From an uncultured Synergistia bacterium (GTDB taxonomy: Bacteria; Eremiobacterota; SpSt-956; JAKJGF01), in assembly GCA_937888925.1 (NCBI GenBank), contig CALARM010000362.1, positions 1 through 9,875 of the forward strand: a DNA stretch of 9,875 nucleotides. Reading direction: 5' to 3'. Numbering within the stretch: position 1 is the stretch's first letter; every line of letters begins with the position of its first letter. Below, one piece after another: positions 6,307 to 9,875 of this stretch. The position numbers and the translations under genes are program-made. The notes beneath the pieces were generated by a model. The model did not search any database and had not been told where the DNA came from. It worked only from the letters and a program-made list of their open reading frames with translations.

Positions 6307-7935
6307 ATGGAACTGTATTTTCTTAAAGACTCTGAAACTGAAGCAGGGGAGACCTATGTATGTCCTATCTATAAATGGATAGGCCAGGGAAGAACTGTAA
6401 GAAATTCTATCGGTATGGACATAGTAAATTTCCCCGGAGGAATAGGTTTCTGCGTCGAACATTACGGCTTTCATAAGAAATTAATAGTCATTTTAAATAT
6501 ATACAGGGAAGACGGCTCAGTGGAACACTATATACAGGAAGCCTCTTATGTGGAACTGATAAATAAGGAATATGAAAAATGGCAGACAGATAAACTCCCA
6601 CTCTATCCCTATGAAAGTCTGCACGGAAAAGCTCTTAATATTACCTTTTCATTTATAATACACAAAGATAAAAAATCTCTTCCTTCTATTTATGAATATA
6701 ACTTTGCCTCTATAGAGGATTTTTATCGGGGCCATACTTCTCCGGATGATTTCAGAAATTTTATAAAATACAATGAATATAAAATCAGAAATTTTCACCC
6801 TGAAACTGTTCAACTGGCACTGCATCATATAAATAATCCCTGGGAACCTCTTCCTGTTAATCCCTGTTTTACAAGAGGAAACACAGAAGACCCTTCTCAC
6901 CCCAGACATGAAATACACAGACTCATAGATTTTGTCATAGACAGGAAAAAAAGAGATATTCATGGCAGACACTATATACACCTTTCTGTTTTTAATTTTG
7001 ATAATCCCTATATAGCAGATCATCTTATACATGCCTTTTATGAAGGTGTGGAAGTTGAATGTATAGGAGGATGGGAACAGGTAAGTTCCATGGATTATAT
7101 AGACAGCGTGGCAAAACTCAGAAAACATAAGATACCTGTCTACGGAGTCGTAAGAAATGTCCCTCATGAACCGTCAGGCATAGCAAGTATGCATACAAAG
7201 ATTATCATATTTGACGGACAGGTCTCTATGAGCGCTTCTTTTAATCTGGATTTTCATATATGGGGCGGTAACCGGGAAAATTGTATTTTTCACTATTCAC
7301 CTCATATAGCTGTACTGTATGAACACATATATCATGCCATAAAAGGAGTTTTATATATAGCTCCCCATATTGATATTAATGCAAGATTTAACACATTTTA
7401 CAGCTTTGCTAAATATAATTCTTCTGATGGTAGAAATTACAGGGCCCAGGATGTAATAATAAGGGAAATAAACAGAGCAAAGCACTCGATAATAGTAGTA
7501 ATGTTTGATATGAATTACCTGCCGGGATTTGACGAACATGGCAGAAGAACAGACTGCATAGTAGAACTTATAAAGGCAAAAATGAGAGGAGTCTATGTAA
7601 AGATTATATTTAACGGCGCAGTAGTTGAAACGGGCAGAATGCCTGAGAAATGGGATAAAGATTACAGGAGACCGCTGAAAGAGCCTGTTCAGTCACTGGT
7701 AGATGCCGGAATTGAAGTGATAAGACTTTATAATACATGGGATATATTTTCACCACTTCATCATAAGTTTGCAGTATTCGATGAAGAAACAGTCCTTTCA
7801 GGCTCTTATAACTGGTATACGGTAAGCGCCATTTCCGATGAGGAAATGTCAGTTATAAGGGACAGAGGTGTGGCAGGTAAGTTTCTCGAAGAGGTTTATT
7901 TATTGCTGAATTCTTTCACGTTGAAACATGGCTAA
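6307..7935 (+). CDS. Phospholipase D superfamily protein with two HKD motifs
   Basis: This 542-residue protein has two complete HKD motifs. The first has H296, K298 and D303, followed by SASFN. The second has H485, K487 and D492, followed by SGSYNW. Tandem HKD halves (about 200-350 and 375-535) fold together into one active site that cleaves phosphodiester bonds through a phosphohistidine. Substrates in the superfamily include phospholipids, cardiolipin and nucleic acids. The second half resembles Nuc/cardiolipin-hydrolase-type domains, but the substrate cannot be read. Residues 1-about 200 are beta-rich, with many aromatic residues, and are not recognised. No signal peptide or membrane segment is present, so it is probably cytoplasmic. 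The start ATG 6307 has only a weak ribosome binding site (GAGA about 12 bases upstream). It is preceded by a promoter and terminator, so it is probably transcribed alone, and converges on the XPB gene. Confidence 0.85.
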   Translation: MELYFLKDSETEAGETYVCPIYKWIGQGRTVRNSIGMDIVNFPGGIGFCVEHYGFHKKLIVILNIYREDGSVEHYIQEASYVELINKEYEKWQTDKLPLYPYESLHGKALNITFSFIIHKDKKSLPSIYEYNFASIEDFYRGHTSPDDFRNFIKYNEYKIRNFHPETVQLALHHINNPWEPLPVNPCFTRGNTEDPSHPRHEIHRLIDFVIDRKKRDIHGRHYIHLSVFNFDNPYIADHLIHAFYEGVEVECIGGWEQVSSMDYIDSVAKLRKHKIPVYGVVRNVPHEPSGIASMHTKIIIFDGQVSMSASFNLDFHIWGGNRENCIFHYSPHIAVLYEHIYHAIKGVLYIAPHIDINARFNTFYSFAKYNSSDGRNYRAQDVIIREINRAKHSIIVVMFDMNYLPGFDEHGRRTDCIVELIKAKMRGVYVKIIFNGAVVETGRMPEKWDKDYRRPLKEPVQSLVDAGIEVIRLYNTWDIFSPLHHKFAVFDEETVLSGSYNWYTVSAISDEEMSVIRDRGVAGKFLEEVYLLLNSFTLKHG

Positions 7936-7937
7936 AT

Positions 7938-7979
7938 CAGTGACCAGTGACCAGTGACCAGTGATCAGTGACCAGTGCA
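7938..7979. repeat. Heptanucleotide repeat array, CAGTGAC family
   Basis: Six 7-base units (CAGTGAC three times, CAGTGAT, CAGTGAC, CAGTGCA) start two bases after the phospholipase D stop codon. Part of it is an inverted match to the array at 8008-8031. Confidence 0.88.
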
Positions 7980-8007
7980 GTATTACTATAGTGGTAAGTA
8001 AAAATGA

Positions 8008-8031
8008 CTGATAACTGATAACTGATCACTG
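8008..8031. repeat. Heptanucleotide repeat array, CTGATAA family, overlapping the XPB gene end
   Basis: CTGATAA, CTGATAA, CTGATCA and a partial CTG. The array runs over the XPB stop codon (8026-8028). ACTGATCACTG at 8021-8031 is the exact reverse complement of 7959-7969, so the two arrays can form a hairpin of 18 bp with two mismatches and a loop of about 37 nt. No T-run follows. Confidence 0.8.
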
Positions 8032-9387
8032 TTTATAAGCAGAATGTTCTCTTCTCCTTCTGCTGGAATGTTCTTCTACAGTGCCTTTTGATACCAGTTC
8101 ATAGAGAATTGCTTTTTTCCCCTCTTCTTTTCTCAAAATTCTTCCCAGTCTCTGCACATGTTCCCTTACGGTGGAAGAACCGGAAAAGACAATTCCTACA
8201 TTGCATTTGGGGACATTTACCCCTTCATTCAAAACCTTTGACGTCACAAGCGCTTTATAGAGTCCGCTGTTGAAATTCTCCAGAATTTCTTTTCTTTCTT
8301 TCGCGTCTGTCTGATGGGTAATGCTCGGTATGAGGCATCTTCTTGAAATCAGGTAAACCATTTCATTGTCATGTGTAAATATGAGGATTCTGTCTTTACT
8401 GTGTTTTCTTAAGAGGGAATCCAGAATTGAAAGTTTGCTTTCCGTGCCAAGGGCAATCCTCTTTGCATTTCTGTGGGCGAACATGGCCTCTCTTCCTTTT
8501 TGAGACCTGGAACAGAGAAAGACGAATTTCTGCCAGTCTTCGGGAGAAGTAAAATAAACACCTTTTTCTTCCCTGAATTCCTGGAGGATTTTTCTGGATG
8601 CATTATATTCTATCTGCTCTGTTTCACCGAGTCCTACGGTGATTCTCTTTGTTTCATAATCTGCAAGAAGAGATTCTTCTACAAGTTCCGTTATTTTTTT
8701 CTCATATACTACAGGCCCTATTACAGCTTCAAGATATTCATGTCTGTTATCCTGTCTTTCATATGTAGCGGTAAGGCCCAGTCTGTAAGGGGCAATCGCC
8801 ATTTCTGCACTCTGTATAAAAGTCTCTCCCGGAAGATGGTGTACTTCATCATAAATGATAAAACAGAATTTATCTCCCATTGAGTCCATTTTCATATAAG
8901 CAGAATCATAAGTCGTTACTGTGAGATCCTTTATCTCGTAATATCCCCCTCCTATAAGACCTATTTCTTCTTTAAAGGCAAAAGAAAGAAAATCAAACCA
9001 TTGATTCATGAGGTCTATTGTGGGAACTACGACTAAAGTGCTTCTCTGAAGTTTATGTATGAGCATTTTTGCCACATAGGTCTTGCCTGCTCCTGTCGGA
9101 AGTATTACTGTTCCCCTTTTTGATTTCAGCCATGCAGTAACAGCTTCTTTCTGATGGGCATGGGGATCGAAATTTATATAACTTTTCAGATTTAATTCCC
9201 TGTAAGATTTAACCCTGTCTGTAACGGGAATTTTCTTCCTGTAGAAATATTCAAAGACTGTTCTGTAGTTACAGGCAAGGGTTCTGTACTTATCTACCCG
9301 GGAATCCCAGGTGAAACAATCGGGAACTATAGCGTAATCTGTAACATTGTCTAAAATAATTGTCCCTCTGTCATAATAAATTTTCAT
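8026..9387 (-). CDS. xpb: Archaeal-type XPB DNA helicase
   Basis: This 453-residue superfamily 2 helicase closely resembles archaeal XPB in motif order and length. Residues 1-70 match the small damage-recognition-like domain (YDRGTI, TWDSRVDKYRTLA). The helicase motifs are PTGAGKT 97-103 (I), VVVPT 119-123 (Ia), DEVHH 180-184 (II), LTAT 205-208 (III), ALVTSKVLNEGVNVP 379-393 (V) and QRLGRILR 412-419 (VI). A thumb-like insert lies at about 235-305. It should use ATP to open or translocate on DNA during repair, with Bax1 nuclease as the known partner; a Bax1 gene ends at 335 of this window. One oddity is that the XPB RED motif reads R211-Q212-D213. ATG 9387 matches the family N-terminus but has no clear ribosome binding site; a weak TATAGA at 9398-9403 (minus strand) would give a very short leader. 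The last codons and stop overlap a repeat array. Confidence 0.92.
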   Translation of the reverse strand: MKIYYDRGTIILDNVTDYAIVPDCFTWDSRVDKYRTLACNYRTVFEYFYRKKIPVTDRVKSYRELNLKSYINFDPHAHQKEAVTAWLKSKRGTVILPTGAGKTYVAKMLIHKLQRSTLVVVPTIDLMNQWFDFLSFAFKEEIGLIGGGYYEIKDLTVTTYDSAYMKMDSMGDKFCFIIYDEVHHLPGETFIQSAEMAIAPYRLGLTATYERQDNRHEYLEAVIGPVVYEKKITELVEESLLADYETKRITVGLGETEQIEYNASRKILQEFREEKGVYFTSPEDWQKFVFLCSRSQKGREAMFAHRNAKRIALGTESKLSILDSLLRKHSKDRILIFTHDNEMVYLISRRCLIPSITHQTDAKERKEILENFNSGLYKALVTSKVLNEGVNVPKCNVGIVFSGSSTVREHVQRLGRILRKEEGKKAILYELVSKGTVEEHSSRRRREHSAYKQ

Positions 9388-9437
9388 GGTTTTCTATTCT
9401 ATAAATAACTTTATTTTCCTATTGAAATTTAATTGGA

Positions 9438-9496
9438 GTGAAAAGTGAGTCGTGAGTCATGAGAAGTGAAAAGTAGTGAAAAGTGAAAAGTGAGTA
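9438..9496. repeat. Heptanucleotide repeat array, GTGAAAA family, upstream of the XPB gene
   Basis: Eight 7-base units: GTGAAAA, GTGAGTC, GTGAGTC, ATGAGAA, GTGAAAA, then a 3-base interruption (9473-9475), GTGAAAA, GTGAAAA, GTGAGTA. It is the same family as 335-376 beside the Bax1 gene end. A short CACATCA/CGCATCA/CGAGATC run follows at 9506-9526. Confidence 0.85.
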
Positions 9497-9526
9497 TTAA
9501 ATCTGCACATCACGCATCACGAGATC

Positions 9527-9875
9527 ATTATTTATGGATAGTTATGAAACTGACTATAATTACTTTATGGAAACTAACTATAATCCCATATTATTAAAAG
9601 TTGAACTATGATAACATATTTTAACGGTTTATAAAAAATGGAATTTTTTGTTAAAAATAAAGAAGGATTTTATTATTACTTCCTAGAATTATTATAAAAT
9701 AATAAATGGAATTTTAAAGCCAATTTTAAAAAATCCCCGATAAAAAATTTTCTAAAGTATTTAAAATGTGAATCCCTTTTGCTATAAGGGTTTGTCTGCA
9801 GAGTGTAATTTGATTTTTTTAAATTGTCAGGTAAAGTACAGTATTTTTACTGTACACTATTTATAATATATTTTA
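9527..9875. other. AT-rich non-coding stretch at the right end
   Basis: No convincing gene is seen on either strand; start codons lead only to very short frames without ribosome binding sites. It contains a 15-base direct repeat, GAAACTGACTATAAT at 9546-9560 and GAAACTAACTATAAT at 9570-9584 (one mismatch, 24 bases apart). A small CCCTT/AAGGG hairpin lies at 9774-9790. An operator-like palindrome lies at 9836-9855 near a TATAAT box at 9862-9867. It probably holds the control region of a gene beyond the window. Confidence 0.5.
9836..9867 (+). promoter_or_regulatory. Operator-like palindrome beside a -10 box
   Basis: GTACAGTA (9836-9843) and TACTGTAC (9848-9855) form a perfect 8-base inverted repeat around TTTT. 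A perfect TATAAT follows at 9862-9867, so the palindrome covers the place where the -35 of a rightward promoter would sit. That is a typical repressor-site position. The regulator is unknown, and the promoter would serve a gene outside the window. Confidence 0.45.

Noticed and set aside
6649..7167. Open minus-strand frame of 172 codons inside the phospholipase D gene
   Set aside because: It is antisense to a gene with clear HKD motifs, and its translation is a low-complexity mix of Ile, Phe, Tyr and Lys typical of a shadow frame.
8473..8883. Open plus-strand frame of 136 codons opposite the XPB gene
   Set aside because: Antisense to conserved helicase sequence, with no ribosome binding site and a Phe/Cys/Ser-rich shadow composition.
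9638..9697. Short frame starting MEFFVKNK in the right-end spacer
   Set aside because: Only 19 codons, with no ribosome binding site and no recognisable feature.
9836..9855. Terminator at the right end
   Set aside because: The stem is perfect but AT-rich and no T-run follows; its position by a TATAAT box fits an operator better.

Overview
The window is AT-rich bacterial DNA with one partial gene, six complete genes, and intergenic spacers filled with short 7-base tandem repeats. Bacterial origin is supported by Shine-Dalgarno sequences, sigma70-like promoters, hairpin/T-tract terminators and a bacterial-type TGS-domain nucleoside kinase. The lineage cannot be fixed from the sequence. The repeats resemble the heptanucleotide STRR elements of cyanobacteria and similar repeats in some uncultured candidate phyla; that comparison is inference only.

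Layout, left to right. (1) 1-335 (+) is the C-terminal end of a Bax1/DUF790 nuclease. (2) 443-778 (-) is a small helical protein of unknown function. (3) 1102-2748 (+) is a TGS-domain, uridine-kinase-like nucleoside kinase with its own promoter and a 150-nt leader. (4) 2782-4074 (-) is an M14 zinc carboxypeptidase converging on the kinase; a bidirectional terminator overlaps both stop codons. (5) 4460-6130 (+) is a divergently transcribed protein of the agmatine/peptidylarginine deiminase superfamily with its catalytic residues recognisable, followed by a clear terminator. (6) 6307-7935 (+) is a protein with two phospholipase D HKD motifs and an unrecognised N-terminal domain. (7) 8026-9387 (-) is an archaeal-type XPB helicase. 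(8) 9388-9875 is a repeat-rich, AT-rich non-coding stretch ending in an operator-like palindrome beside a promoter-like -10 box.

Functional picture. Two genes, XPB and Bax1, form a known DNA-repair pair (helicase plus structure-specific nuclease) in archaea and some bacteria. Here they lie at opposite ends of the window and point towards each other, with five other genes between them. The carboxypeptidase and deiminase share a divergent control region and both begin with MKI(D/N)xN, so they may be related in use or localisation, but this is weak. The genes look individually transcribed rather than arranged in an operon.

The most distinctive non-coding signal is the heptanucleotide repeats. 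There are three sequence families (GTGAAAA-like, ACGCATA/CGCGTTA-like, CAGTGAC/CTGATAA-like). They occupy most intergenic spacers but not the carboxypeptidase/deiminase control region or the kinase/carboxypeptidase junction, and in places run into stop codons. No CRISPR array, tRNA, rRNA, transposase or prophage gene was seen. The less ordinary protein items are the deiminase-like protein, the N-terminal domain of the phospholipase D protein, and a RED-to-RQD change in the XPB helicase.
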